Assembly (NCBI RefSeq): GCF_033115175.1
Contig: NC_084835.1
Coordinates: 56,544,948-56,608,947 of the forward strand
Direction: 5' to 3'
Source of the DNA: Lepus europaeus
Taxonomy: Eukaryota; Chordata; Mammalia; Lagomorpha; Leporidae
DNA length: 64,000 bases
This document shows, piece by piece, positions 57,401 through 63,958 of the stretch. Positions within the stretch are counted from its first letter, which is position 1, and each line of letters opens with the position of its first letter. The position numbers and the translations under genes are program-made. Below the pieces are notes generated by a model. That model was not told where the DNA came from. It did no database searches and saw only the letters and a program-made list of their open reading frames with translations.

Positions 57401-60400
57401 GGGAAGCGGGATACACAGCAGACTCATAGAATGGCAGACGTCCTAAACAACACTCTGACCTCAGAATCAGCCCTTAAGGCATTCGGATCTGGCTGAAGAG
57501 CCCATGAAAGTACTGTAGGCATGGAAAGCCAAGATACCATGGAAAAGAAAAAAAAAAGAAGAAGAAGACCTAAATGAAAGATCTCTGTGAGTGAGATCCC
57601 AGTGGAAAGAACGGGGCCATCAAAGAAGGAGGTACCTTTCTCTGAAGGGAGGAGAGAACTTCCACTTTGACTATGACCCTGTCGGAAAAAGATCAAAGTC
57701 GGCGAACCCTAAAGGCTTCCATAGCCCTGGCAACTCATGACTAGAGCCTAGGGAGATTACTGACGCCATGAACAGGAGTGTCAAATTGTTAAGTCAGCAA
57801 AAGGAGTCACTGTGTACTTACATCCCATGTGAGATCTGTCCTTAATGTGTTGTCCAATGTGCAGTGATGCTATAACTAGTACTGAAACAGTATTTTTAGA
57901 CTTTGTGTTTCTGCGTGGGTACAAACTGATGAGATCTTTACTAATTATATACTGAATCGATCTTCTGTATATAAAGATAATTGGAAATGAAAAAAAAAAC
58001 CTGGTGTTAAATTGGAAATGGCATAGAAAATTAATTAATTTTTTAAAAAAATATTATGTAGGATCTCTGTCTTTAATGTGCTGTACACTGTTATTTAATG
58101 CTATAACTAGTACTCCAACAGTATTTTTTTCACTTTGTGTTGCTATATGGGGCAAACTGTTGAAATCGTTACCTAATATATACTAAACTGATCTTCTGTA
58201 TATAAAGAGAATTGAAAATGAATCATGATGTGAATGGAAGGGGAGAGGGAGTGGGAAAGGGGAGGGTTGTGGGTGGGAGGGAAGTTTTGGGAGGGGGAAG
58301 CCATTGTAACCCATAAGCTGTACTTTGGAAATTTATATTCATTAAATAAATGTTTAAGAAAAAAAAAAAGAAAATGTCATTAAAATAAGAATTGAGACTC
58401 ATGAAGCAGAAACCCAGGGTAGTAGCGCACAGAAAACTTAATTCCTTACCATTGTCACCAGTATGACAGAAAATTTGTGTGGAAGTAGCAGCGGTCCCAA
58501 ACCCGAAGTTCCTTGTTAAAGGGAAGATGGATGGTGACAAAAAGCAGCCATTCTGCCCAAAGTGTAATATCCGACAACCTCATAACACCCTCGGGGTTTG
58601 GCGAGAGTGTTATCACCGAGGGGACACCAGGACAAAGAGTCTCTGTCTGCGACAACAAACGCCTATGTGAAAGTCTTGGTGGTCCAGCGCTGGGCTGGGA
58701 GCCTCGGGCTGCTGTCCCTCAGGACGGAGGGCTCTGGGAATTCTAGCTGAGAGACCAGCGACTGGTTTGAGATTTTTATAATCGCTGTCTTACAAGACTC
58801 TGATTTTTTTTTTTTCAAAAGTGTATGCTGATGGATTTACTTCCTCGGCAAAATGCGGTTATTGATCAACAAAAGACTGAGTGACAGCATCTGATACCCA
58901 GTAGTCCACAAGAAGGGGCAGTGAGAGGAGGCAGAAGCCAGGGAGACTGTAATTAACAAAGGTGTCTATACCTTGCTTTTGACCCTTTAGCCTGGATAGG
59001 GTTTTCAAGATGGGTCTGGAAGAAAAAGTCTTTCCGTTTGGACAAGATTTACAGGTGATTTTCTTCCAGCTGAGTCTGCAAACAGATTCCAAAGAATTAT
59101 AGCAACTCTGGAAGCCTAGATTTTTTTTTTTTTTCCAGAGAGAAGGGCAGCAATTTCTCGCTAACAAATGGTCAGTCATGGGGCTGGCACTGTGGCGCAG
59201 TGGGTTAAAGCCCTGGCCTGAAGTGCTGGCATCCCATATGGGTGCCGGTTCCAGTCCCAGCTGCTCCACTTCTGATCCAGCTCTCTGCTATGGCCTGGGA
59301 AAGCAGTAGAAGATGGCCCAAGTCCTTGGGCCCCTGCACCCTCATGGGAGACCCGGAAGAAGCTCCTGGCTCCTGGCTTTGGATTGGTACAGCTTCGGCT
59401 GTTGCAGCCATCTGGGGAGTGAACCAGCGGATGGAAAACCTCTCTCTCTCTCTCTCTCTCTGTCTGTCTCTCCTCTCTCACTGTAACTCTGTCTTTCAAA
59501 TAAATAAAATAAATCTTTAAAAAAAAAAAAGGTCAGTCACGTCCAGGACTGGCCTCGCTAGAAGGAACGCATCTTGGGAGGCCATACATTTTGCTGTGCT
59601 TTGATCCACCAATACCGCACAGGCCAAATCACTTCCACCTCACCCCTGGCCCTGTGGAGAACTCACCCAGATCCACGGAGGGTGTGGGTGAGTGCCCATT
59701 GTGCACGCCTCGCCTCACTCCCCTGCTCTGGGCAAACCACTGTCCGGTCAGTGTGCTCTGACCTCCTCACCCCCAGCCCACCCCCTCCTCAAGGTGCAGG
59801 AGGGACTTGGTGAGCAGGTGTGACTACATCCATTGGAAAGATCTGGAAGGATACAGTCCTGCCTCCTGGGAGTGTAGCTCAGCCCTGGCCATTGTGAGAG
59901 AGAACCAGTGGATCGGAAGGTGGGAATTCTCTGTCAGTCCCTGTCTCTTTGACTTTCAAAGGAAAAGAAGATACATGAAGGAAGTCTGCATCTTACCCTC
60001 GCCCAGACTCCACCGCCATGATTTGATTTGGATTGCCTTTAAAGAGAAAGACGGTCACCCGCAGAGAGACCCCCTTTCCATTGCGGAAGCTGTTTTTCTA
60101 ACCTTGAGTACCGCTCAGAAGCCCCCGAGACAGAGCCCGCTTTACCACCCTTCCTTCCATTCGCCAAGTCTCCCGCCCCTGCTGGGACGCGCAACAGGAC
60201 CCCAGGCCCGGGGAACCCGCGTCCGAGAGCACGCCAAGGCGTGCCAAGGGCGAGAGCCAAGGGCGTCTCGGTCCTTTCTGAAACCCTTCGGTAATCTCCG
60301 GGGAAACGCGACCTCCCCTTAGATCTATAAAGTCACAGCCACGGAATGTCTTTGGGGCTTTACCGACGAGAATTGGTTTGGATCGGTCCGGATATGAAAA

Positions 60401-61103
60401 ACGGTATGCCGCCCTTTCCTCCTCGGGCTACCAGAGCAGAGGGAAGCCTGCGCCGGGATCCGGATCGGCGGGCCTCGCGCCCCTCCCTGGGCAGCGCCAC
60501 TGCGTTCAAACCGGGGGAGGGGAGACACACGCCTTCCCCTCCCCCAAACCTCACCTTACAGACCTGGGTGGGCTCAGCAGAAAGCGGTCAGGGCCCAAGG
60601 CTGGCCCCGGCTCAGTAGGCTCCTATCGCTACCCCCAGGAGCCCACAAAGCTCTATCTTTGCGCACCGTGCAGCGGTTGTCCAGAGTTCCTGGGACGAGG
60701 TCCTTGTTTGCACCGGCAGCCGCAGCAGTGGCAGGAGATGTGGCCACTCCGGCACTCAGCACTGTCACCTGCTCCGCGAATGCCCGCGCACCTCGGGCGC
60801 ACCACACCTGGCACCTGCGGCTGGCCGGAGGCGGGGAGGAGGCGCGGGGCTGGCGCTGGCCGGCGGGCTGGCGGGCGTGGAGCCAGCGGGGCGACAGTGC
60901 GTGCGTGGGACCCGGGCCGCGGGGCACACGGGAACAGGGGGGCGCAGGAAGCTCTCAGGGGCCAGGGAACATGGGGACGCCGGACGCAGGAAAACTCAGG
61001 AGTTGGGGACGGATACGCGGGGAGGCAGGCGCTGCCCGGTCGGAGCCCGGGAGCGCGGCACTTGCCTGAAGAGGGCTCCGGCGTAGTCGCGGGCGACCTC
61101 CAT
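37612..61103 (-). CDS. CIDEA: CIDEA, cell death-inducing DFFA-like effector A (complete, 5 coding exons)
   Basis: CIDEA is a lipid-droplet protein of brown and beige fat. It concentrates at droplet contact sites and promotes lipid exchange and droplet fusion. Exons 61066-61103, 50958-51102, 49019-49165, 41951-42129 and 37612-37759 (38, 145, 147, 179 and 148 nt) join without a frame error to 218 codons plus TAG. This is one residue shorter than the 219 I recall for human, because exon 4 starts GKYLPACQQPKRSG, one residue shorter than the human segment. The CIDE-N domain covers about residues 33-110 (RPFRVSNHDRSSRRGV, then LVLEEDGTVVDTEEFFQ and GDNTHFMILEKGQKW). The CIDE-C domain fills the rest and includes the hydrophobic/cationic helix LKAMLRSLLRFLSYTAQ (about 165-180), which corresponds to the droplet-anchoring amphipathic helix of human CIDEA. 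Intron 1 has a GC donor; the other three are GT-AG. The gene looks intact and functional. Confidence 0.97.
38185..38460 (+). mobile_element. Old CSINE (CSINE2-like) in CIDEA intron 4
   Basis: 'GGGAGGGCGTTTGGCTCAG', 'ACACACCCTGGGAGGCAGCAG', 'GGGAGTGAACCAGTGAATGG' and 'CTTTCAGATAAATAAA'. Confidence 0.82.
38520..38854 (+). mobile_element. CSINE with perfect 13-bp duplication
   Basis: AAGACCCAGTTGA at 38507-38519 and 38855-38867 flanks a full-length copy with head 'GGGGCTGGTTCTGTGGCG' and an AAATAAATAAATATG tail. Confidence 0.95.
39298..39644 (+). mobile_element. CSINE, young subfamily (left arm of inverted pair)
   Basis: AAGACTGAACTTG at 39285-39297 and 39645-39657 is a perfect 13-bp duplication. 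Head 'GGCCGGAGCCGCGGCTCAC', poly-A 39627-39646. A second young copy in the opposite orientation starts 20 bp further on. Confidence 0.96.
39664..40008 (-). mobile_element. CSINE, young subfamily (right arm of inverted pair)
   Basis: GAACTTGTCTTTC at 39651-39663 and 40009-40021 is a perfect 13-bp duplication overlapping that of the preceding copy. Poly-T, full body and head 'GAGCCACGGCGCCGGCC'. The two elements form an inverted repeat of about 340 bp joined tail to tail. A 249-codon minus-strand frame across both is an artefact. Confidence 0.96.
40060..40320 (-). mobile_element. CSINE with internal deletion
   Basis: 'AAAAGATTTATTTTTTTGAAAG' tail side, GA-rich block, shortened body and head 'CTGTGCCACCATGCCTGCCCC'. 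Confidence 0.82.
40815..41600 (+). mobile_element. MIR remnant split by an L1 insertion
   Basis: 'TTTTCATTTTAAAGGTGATGG' before the L1 and 'AGCTCAGAGAAGTTGAGCAG', 'AAAGGTCACCCAGCCAGTG' after it together restore the order of the MIR core. The repeated TGATGGAGCAG is the L1 target duplication. Confidence 0.65.
40838..41528 (+). mobile_element. 5'-truncated L1, 3' UTR only
   Basis: Flanked by TGATGGAGCAG at 40827-40837 and 41529-41539. It matches the L1 end at 57355-58369: 'CTGACCTCAGAATCAGTCC', 'ATGGAAAGCCAAGACAC', a purine-rich GGGAGAGGGAGT tract at about 41400-41455 and 'ATTCATTAAATAAAAGC' before an A-run. It carries no ORF. Confidence 0.88.
41601..41950. other. CIDEA intron 4, acceptor-distal end
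   Basis: Intronic sequence adjacent to the exon 4 donor. No repeat or gene recognised. Confidence 0.55.
41951..42129 (-). CDS. CIDEA: CIDEA exon 4
   Basis: 179 nt, acceptor CTGTTGCAG and donor GTACCA. Encodes GKYLPACQQPKRSG... through CTGLKAML and the first two bases of Arg170. It contains the conserved CIDE-C block RVTFDLYKLSPKDF and MYEMYSVSYDIRC. The start of the exon is the only region where the protein differs in length from the human one I remember. Confidence 0.97.
42769..43064 (+). mobile_element. CSINE in CIDEA intron 3
   Basis: AAGATTCAAGTTC (42756-42768) and AAGATTCAAATTC (43065-43077) flank a copy with head 'TGGGGCCGGCGCTGTGGCG' and a short tail of AAAT units. Confidence 0.94.
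43078..44247. other. CIDEA intron 3 stretch with a CpG-rich patch
   Basis: About 1.2 kb. The part at 43,260-43,700 is noticeably CpG-rich for an intron and includes several CGCG and GCGGCC motifs. No exon with recognised coding similarity, so the patch could be an intragenic CpG island or ancient duplicated sequence. Confidence 0.5.
44385..45075 (+). mobile_element. CSINE interrupted by an inverted CSINE
   Basis: The head 'GGGCTAGTGTTGTGGTG' through 'CAGCTGATCCACTTCT' is separated from the body by the inserted copy. The rest resumes at 44805 and ends in a CT microsatellite (about 44983-45047) and 'CTTTCAAATAAATAAAC'. Confidence 0.9.
44473..44804 (-). mobile_element. CSINE nested inside another CSINE
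   Basis: CAGCTGATCCACTTCT (44457-44472) and CAGCTGCTCCACTTCT (44805-44820) are the duplicated target within the host SINE. Reverse full-length copy. Confidence 0.95.
45076..45381 (-). mobile_element. Old CSINE (CSINE2-like)
   Basis: 'TTTTAATTTGAGAGACAGAG', 'GATCCCAGATCTCCCAAGTG', 'ATTAGCAGGAAGCTGGAG' and head 'AACCACTAGGCTGAATGTC'. Confidence 0.8.
45386..45706 (-). mobile_element. CSINE with target-site duplication
   Basis: CTGAATGTCTAGTTCT (45370-45385) and CTGAATGTCTACTTCT (45707-45722) flank a reverse copy. The duplicated target includes the head of the preceding older SINE. Confidence 0.94.
46008..46338 (+). mobile_element. CSINE, young subfamily
   Basis: AAGTGTAGTGTAG before and AAGTGTAGTCTAG after are the target duplication. 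Head 'CAGGCGCCGCGTCTCAC', tail 'CATTCTGCCTGTC' plus A-run. Confidence 0.93.
46339..46970. other. CIDEA intron 3 stretch
   Basis: No named repeat and no supported exon. Overlapping frames at about 46.5-46.8 kb are unsupported. Confidence 0.5.
46972..47278 (-). mobile_element. Old CSINE (CSINE2-like)
   Basis: 'GATTTATGTGAAAGGCTGAG', CA-run, 'CAGTCCAGGTCTCCCATG', 'GTATCAGCAGGAAGCAGG' and 'TGTTCCAAATGTCTGCC'. Confidence 0.78.
47318..47505 (+). mobile_element. MER5A-type hAT-Charlie MITE
   Basis: 'TTCAAACTTGGCACTATTGG', 'GGGGCTGCCCTATGCACTG', 'CCACTAGGTGTCAGTAGC' and 'CCAAATATCCCTCAAGGGGC' follow the MER5A consensus in order. Ancient eutherian element. Confidence 0.75.
47607..47722. mobile_element. 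Palindromic MITE-like element, copy g (best-preserved short copy)
   Basis: Left 'AGCTTCAAAAGGTCATGG', middle 'AAAAACCTAGGCACGGGC' and 'TTTTTGCACCAAAATAAGC', right 'TGCATTTTCCATGAACTTTTGG'. The two ends are near reverse complements and no SINE interrupts it. Confidence 0.65.
48119..48528 (+). mobile_element. CSINE with (CT)n(TA)n(CA)n block
   Basis: Head 'AGGGGCCAGCGTTGCGGCG' and a full body. The 3' part holds successive CT, TA, CA and TA runs (about 48381-48472), then 'CTTTCAAATAAATAAATAC'. Confidence 0.92.
48538..48580 (+). mobile_element. CSINE head fragment
   Basis: 'AGGGCCAGTGTTGTGGTG' and 'TAGCAGAGTAGCCGGTAAC' only. The rest of the element is missing. Confidence 0.6.
49019..49165 (-). 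CDS. CIDEA: CIDEA exon 3
   Basis: 147 nt, exactly 49 codons. Acceptor GCGTCTAG, donor GTAAGA. Encodes TLEALVITTGLV through EKGQKWTP, the second half of the CIDE-N domain, with the acidic LVLEEDGTVVDTEEFF segment that mediates charge-based CIDE-N oligomerisation in this family. Confidence 0.98.
49551..49885 (-). mobile_element. CSINE, young subfamily, innermost of a triple nest
   Basis: GGTATCTTTTTTTT occurs at 49536 and again at 49886, flanking a reverse young copy (GACAGGCAGAGTGGACAG tail block, head 'GAGCCATGGCGCCGGCC'). Confidence 0.93.
49896..50217 (-). mobile_element. CSINE, middle layer of a triple nest
   Basis: Its target duplication ATAATGGTATCTT (49531-49543) and ATAACGGTATCTT (50218-50230) brackets both itself and the young insertion that later entered its T-run. 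Confidence 0.9.
50338..50410 (-). mobile_element. CSINE tail fragment
   Basis: 'AAAAGATTTATTTATTTATT' repeats and 'GACAGGCAGAGTGACAG' with no body behind them. Confidence 0.65.
50428..50610 (+). mobile_element. CSINE, 3'-truncated
   Basis: Oligo-G then 'GCGCTGTGGCATAGTGAG', 'GGCGCCGGTTTGAGTCCC' and 'GCCCCAAGTGCTTGGGCCCC'. The element dissolves into unrelated sequence after about 50600. Confidence 0.8.
50958..51102 (-). CDS. CIDEA: CIDEA exon 2
   Basis: 145 nt. Acceptor CATCTTTAG, donor GTACCC. The first G completes Arg13, followed by PLTFMGSKTKQVLLTPLMQ and RPFRVSNHDRSSRRGV to ELISK. This is the basic first half of the CIDE-N domain. The acceptor position fixes the end of exon 1 and so proves the GC donor of intron 1. 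Confidence 0.98.
51155..51466 (-). mobile_element. CSINE in CIDEA intron 1
   Basis: Reverse copy: T-run, 'TTATTTATTTGACAGGCGG', body, head 'TATGCCACAATGCTGGCCCC'. Confidence 0.88.
51467..52020. other. CIDEA intron 1 stretch with MIR-like remnant
   Basis: 'TGTGCTTGGCACTGAGCTACG' and 'CTCTTAACGTATCATCC' at 51787-51835 resemble the start of a MIR. The remainder is AT-rich with no gene or other repeat recognised. Confidence 0.5.
52021..52365 (+). mobile_element. CSINE, young subfamily
   Basis: Head 'CAGCTGGTGCCACGGCTCAC', 'GGGTTCTAGTCCTGG' and 'CTCTGCCTGTACCCCCCC' at the tail, where the usual A-run starts with an oligo-C interruption. Confidence 0.9.
52378..52640 (+). mobile_element. Old CSINE (CSINE2-like)
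   Basis: 'GCAGCTAAGATGCTGTTTAGG', 'AAACCCTGGGAGGCAGCAG', 'GAGACCCGGATGGAGTTCC' and 'TTTCTCAAATAAATAAG'. Confidence 0.78.
52641..54944. other. CIDEA intron 1 stretch, SINE-free
   Basis: About 2.3 kb with no CSINE. MIR-like remnants occur at about 53530-53645 ('CATTTCACAGATGAGAATACGG') and about 54185-54270 ('GGTCATAGCTAGTGAGCGGC'). No exon recognised. A long recent-insertion-free block in the large first intron could harbour regulatory sequence. Confidence 0.5.
54958..55278 (+). mobile_element. CSINE, young subfamily, perfect 13-bp duplication
   Basis: AAGACTATCTTGA at 54945-54957 and 55279-55291. Head 'GGCCGGCACCGTGGCTC', an internal deletion near 'ATCAGCAGTGGCCATTG', and poly-A from 55255. 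Confidence 0.96.
55510..56032. mobile_element. Palindromic MITE-like element, copy h, split by a CSINE
   Basis: Left 'GAATTCATGGAAACAG', 'AGTTTATTTCAGTGCAG' and 'AAAACCCATGCAGACG' before the SINE. Right 'AACCATGCATGGATTTAAAAT', 'TTTTGCACCAAAATAAACG' and 'CTATGAACTTTTTGAAGTGCC' after it. Confidence 0.6.
55600..55918 (+). mobile_element. CSINE inside MITE copy h
   Basis: AAAAAGGAAAATGA at 55586-55599 and 55919-55932 is the target duplication. Full-length older-type copy with a small deletion near 'GCGCCGGTTTGTCC'. Confidence 0.94.
56033..57336. other. CIDEA intron 1 stretch
   Basis: About 1.3 kb without a named repeat. The segment at about 56170-56210 ('GGAAAGTTTATTTCAGGG') recalls ancient repeats but cannot be assigned. 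No gene supported. Confidence 0.5.
57355..58369 (+). mobile_element. 5'-truncated L1 with duplicated 3' UTR end
   Basis: A perfect 18-bp duplication GAAAATGTCATTAAAATA at 57337-57354 and 58370-58387 brackets the whole block, so it came in as one insertion. Inside, the terminal 3'-UTR unit ('GATCTCTGTCTTTAATGTG', 'GCTATAACTAGTACT', 'CTGATCTTCTGTATATAAAG') occurs twice, ending near 57990 and again near 58215. Between the units are an A-run and about 55 bp of AT-rich linker. The element ends with a GGGAGAGGGAGTGGG purine tract, ATTAAATAAATG and poly-A. It has no coding capacity. Confidence 0.92.
58388..59166. other. CIDEA intron 1 stretch
   Basis: No repeat family or exon recognised. Short unsupported frames on both strands. 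Confidence 0.5.
59181..59530 (+). mobile_element. CSINE in CIDEA intron 1
   Basis: GGTCAGTCATG (59170-59180) and GGTCAGTCACG (59531-59541) flank a full-length copy with head 'GGGCTGGCACTGTGGCGC' and tail 'CTTTCAAATAAATAAAATAAA'. Confidence 0.94.
59835..59970 (+). mobile_element. Old CSINE, 3' part
   Basis: 'CAGCCCTGGCCATTGTGAG', 'AGAGAACCAGTGGATCGG' and 'TTTGACTTTCAAAGGAAAAG'. 5' part missing. Confidence 0.6.
61066..61103 (-). CDS. CIDEA: CIDEA exon 1 (start codon at 61103; GC donor)
   Basis: 38 coding nt: MEVARDYAGALF plus the first two bases of Arg13. The start matches the family N-terminus (human begins MEAARDYAGAL). The exon ends ...TTCAG and the intron begins GCAAGT (61065-61060). Because exon 2 opens with GCCCCTGACATTC after a clean TTTAG acceptor, the Arg codon is AG|G and the donor must be GC. 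A GT alternative that keeps the frame and sequence is not available nearby. Confidence 0.95.
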
Positions 61104-61156
61104 GGTGCGGGACCTCCTTGCCGGCCAGGCGGGCAGTCTCCGCCTGTCCGCGCTTC

Positions 61157-61166
61157 CTCTTAAAGC
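61157..61166 (-). promoter_or_regulatory. CIDEA: TATA-like box of CIDEA
   Basis: CTTTAAGAG on the minus strand, 55-65 bp before the start codon and next to a GC box. It resembles a weak TATA element. Position and composition are suggestive only. Confidence 0.35.
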
Positions 61167-61371
61167 GCCGCCGACGGCCCCGCCCCGGTCCGCCTGCCCG
61201 CCCTGCCCCGGCCTGACCACCGCGGGGCCAGGACCTTGGCGAGGAGCTTTGCGCTTTGGGAGCCCAGGCGCCCACAGCCAGGAGACGCACGCGGGCCGGC
61301 CTCATCAGACCTGTGCCAGAGGCAGGCAATTCCTGAGCACGTACTGGGAGGGACGGTCCCCCAGAACCTGC

Positions 61372-61723
61372 CTTTCTTTTCTTTATTTGAAAGATTTATT
61401 TATTAATTTGAAAGAGTTACACACAGAGGGAGAGGCAGAGAGAGCGAGAGCCAGAGGTCTTGCATCTGCTGGTTCACTCCCCAATTGGCTGCAACAGCTG
61501 GAGCTGAGCCGATCCGAAGCCAGGAGCCAGGAGCTTCTTCCAGGTCTCCCACACGGGTGCAGGGGCCCAAGGACTTGGGCCATCTTCTACTGCTTTTCTA
61601 GGCCAGAGAGCTGGATCGAAAGTGAAGCAGCCAGAACTCGAACTAGCACGCATATGGGATGCCAGCACTGTAGGCGGCAGCTTTGCAGCGGCTTTTACTC
61701 CGCTCTGCCACAGCGCCGGCCCC
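61372..61723 (-). mobile_element. CSINE upstream of CIDEA
   Basis: Reverse copy from 'GATTTATTTATTAATTTG' to head 'CTGCCACAGCGCCGGCCCC', about 270 bp upstream of the CIDEA start codon. It is the nearest mobile element to the promoter. Confidence 0.9.
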
Positions 61724-62027
61724 TAGTATCGCCTCTCAAACGTGTATACTTTCTGGGGTAGGGACCCTCGGCCTTCTGTGGAAACGTGAACTGCGCTTGC
61801 GGAGTTGTAGCCTGACAGGTCGCCTTGGTTTTAGCACGAGTGACCTGATCACTCCCACGGGGCCCCTTCTGCCTCCTTCTTCCTCAATTTGGGAAGAAAC
61901 AAGGGGTGTCCCCCTTCAGGGGTTCCCCAGTAAGCCTTGGAATGTTGAAACCAAAAGCTCTCACCTGGGGACCTTTTTCTGCCAGAGCTGGGGGACTGAA
62001 TGGGAACTTAAAGTGATCATGTGTGCG

Positions 62028-62335
62028 TGTGTGCTGGCACCACATTCCATGAGAGCACCGGTAAAGTCCCCACCGCCCCACTTCCTAACCAGCTCCCTGC
62101 TAACGTGCCTGGGAAAGCAGCTGATGATGGCCCAAGTACTTGCGCCCCTGCCACCCATGTGGGAGACCTGGATGGAGTTCTCAGTTTCTGGGTTCAGCTT
62201 GGTCCAGTCCTGACTGTTAGCACCATTTGGGGATTGAACCTGCAGACGGAAGATCTCTGTCTTCGTCTCTTCCTCTCTCTCTCTCTCTCTGTAACTCTGC
62301 CTTTCAAATAAGTAAATCTTTTACTTAAAAAGGAG
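62028..62335 (+). mobile_element. CSINE, diverged head
   Basis: 'GTAAAGTCCCCACCGCCCC', 'GTGCCTGGGAAAGCAGC', 'GGAGACCTGGATGGAGTTC' and 'CTGCCTTTCAAATAAGTAAATC'. Confidence 0.82.
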
Positions 62336-62646
62336 AGAACATTTCCTAACCTCTCCCTCCAATACCCCAATTTGTGAGATGAGAAAATGGGCTCCATCAA
62401 CTCATCTCTGAATGGTTTATTGTGAGAAAGGTTGAATACAGAGACATAGAAAGACGGGAGGAGCACTCCTATCCCAGCTCTGGACTCCGCTGCTGTTAAC
62501 ATTTTGATATACTTGCTAGTTATTTAATACATGGTCCCCATGCCCCAGGGACGCCACTTCCTCCACAAGCTCCCACAGGTCTCTCATCTCAAGCCTTCAC
62601 ATCAAATCCTTCAACTTGCACTTCTGACAAAACAGGGAAGCTCTCT

Positions 62647-62984
62647 TGGTGTGGGTGTTGTGGCATACCAGGTTTAGCCCCCACTTGTGACACTGGCGTC
62701 ACATATCTGAGCACTGAATTGAGTCCTGGCTGCTCCACTTCTGATCTAGCTCCTTGCTAATGCACCTAGGAAAGCAGCAGAGGGTGCCCACATACTTGGG
62801 CTCCTGCCACCTGCGTGGGTGGCCCGGATGGAGTTCCAGGCTCCTGGCTTCAACCTGGACCACTTTGGGCCATTTCAGCCATTTGGGGAGTGAACCAGCA
62901 GATAGAAGTTTCTCTCTCTGTCCCTCTCTCCCTTTCTCTCTCTCTGTCATTCAAATAAATGAATCTCTCTCTCTCCCTCCCCCC

Positions 62985-63029
<45 letters not shown>
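62647..63029 (+). mobile_element. CSINE with (CT)n(CA)n tail
   Basis: Perfect 10-bp duplication GGAAGCTCTC at 62637-62646 and 63030-63039. The tail region has expanded into CT and CA microsatellites (about 62966-63029). Confidence 0.92.
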
Positions 63030-63035
<6 letters not shown>

Positions 63036-63039
63036 TCTC

Positions 63040-63555
63040 CTATACACCCATACACATTCCCCACCAAATACAAATGATTCAGTCTAGATGAGCTCTCCAG
63101 CCATGCAGATCATTGGTCTGGGGTCACGGGGGGAGTCTCTCACACTGGTAACCAATCAAGCAATAATGTGTTGTTCACCTGTGAATTCCCAGGGCCTCCA
63201 GCACTGTCGGGCTCAGGAGGTGTTTGTGTGGTGAGGACCTGTGGATGAATGAGGCCGACGTTCTCTTTTGTGCCTCGTTTCTGTGCATCTTGTTGCATCT
63301 GCCACACTCATTCCACTTGTGTGACAGTATCACACGGACTTATCCTTGTCCAGCCCATGGCCATCTCGGAAGAAGGAGGCGGGGCAGCGGGGACATGTCC
63401 CCCATGCCTTTTGGAGGATGCATGCACTGCTTTCTCTTGAACAGAGGGTAGGGGGTGACCACAGCAGGTCTGAAAGGAGCGAAGGCCTGGCAAGGTTCAG
63501 GAATGTAGGCCCGAGGGAGAAAGTCCACCCACCCCGAGCAGGCATTTGGCCCCCC
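63040..63555. other. CIDEA upstream flank
   Basis: No repeat or gene recognised. The overlapping frames at 63.2-63.6 kb on both strands have no supported similarity. Confidence 0.5.
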
Positions 63556-63564
63556 GGGGCATAT

Positions 63565-63958
63565 ATTTTTTTAACGATTTATTTATTTATTTGAAAGTCA
63601 GAGTTACACAGAGAGAGAAGGAAAGGGAGAGGGAGAGGGAGAGGGAGAGGGAGAGGGAGAGGGAGAGGGAGAGGGAGAGGGAGAGGAAGAGGGAGAGAGA
63701 GGTCTTCCATCCGCTGGTTCACTCCCCAGTTGGCTGCAATGGCCAGAGCTGCGCTGATCTGGAGCCAGGATCCAAGAGCTTCTTCGGGTATCCCACGTGG
63801 GTGCAGAGGCTCAAGAACATGGACCATGTTCTATTGCTTTCCTAGGCCATAGCAGAGAGCTGGATTGGAAATGGAGCAGCCGGGACTCGAACCGTTGCCC
63901 ATATGGCATGCCGGCACTGGAGGCAACAGCCTTACCTGCTACACCACAGTGCCGGCCC
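63565..63958 (-). mobile_element. CSINE with hexanucleotide (GAGAGG)n
   Basis: Reverse copy. GGGGCATAT before and GGGGCATCT after are the probable target duplication. Its purine block has expanded into a GAGAGG repeat of about 70 bp (about 63622-63695). Confidence 0.92.

Larger units (their letters stand above)
60050..61300 (-). promoter_or_regulatory. CIDEA: CpG-rich island over CIDEA promoter and exon 1
   Basis: CpG-dense by eye, becoming densest at 60,800-61,260 around the first exon. Upstream of the ATG on the minus strand are a GC box (GGGGCGGGG, 61178-61186) and a TATA-like CTTTAAGAG at about 61157-61165, which would put the transcription start near 61,130. Boundaries are approximate. 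Long frames inside it (for example 261 codons at 60378-61163 on the plus strand) are composition artefacts. Confidence 0.7.

Noticed and set aside
60378-61163. 261-codon plus-strand frame opposite CIDEA exon 1
   Set aside because: GC-rich island artefact without a recognisable domain. The conserved gene on the other strand explains the sequence.
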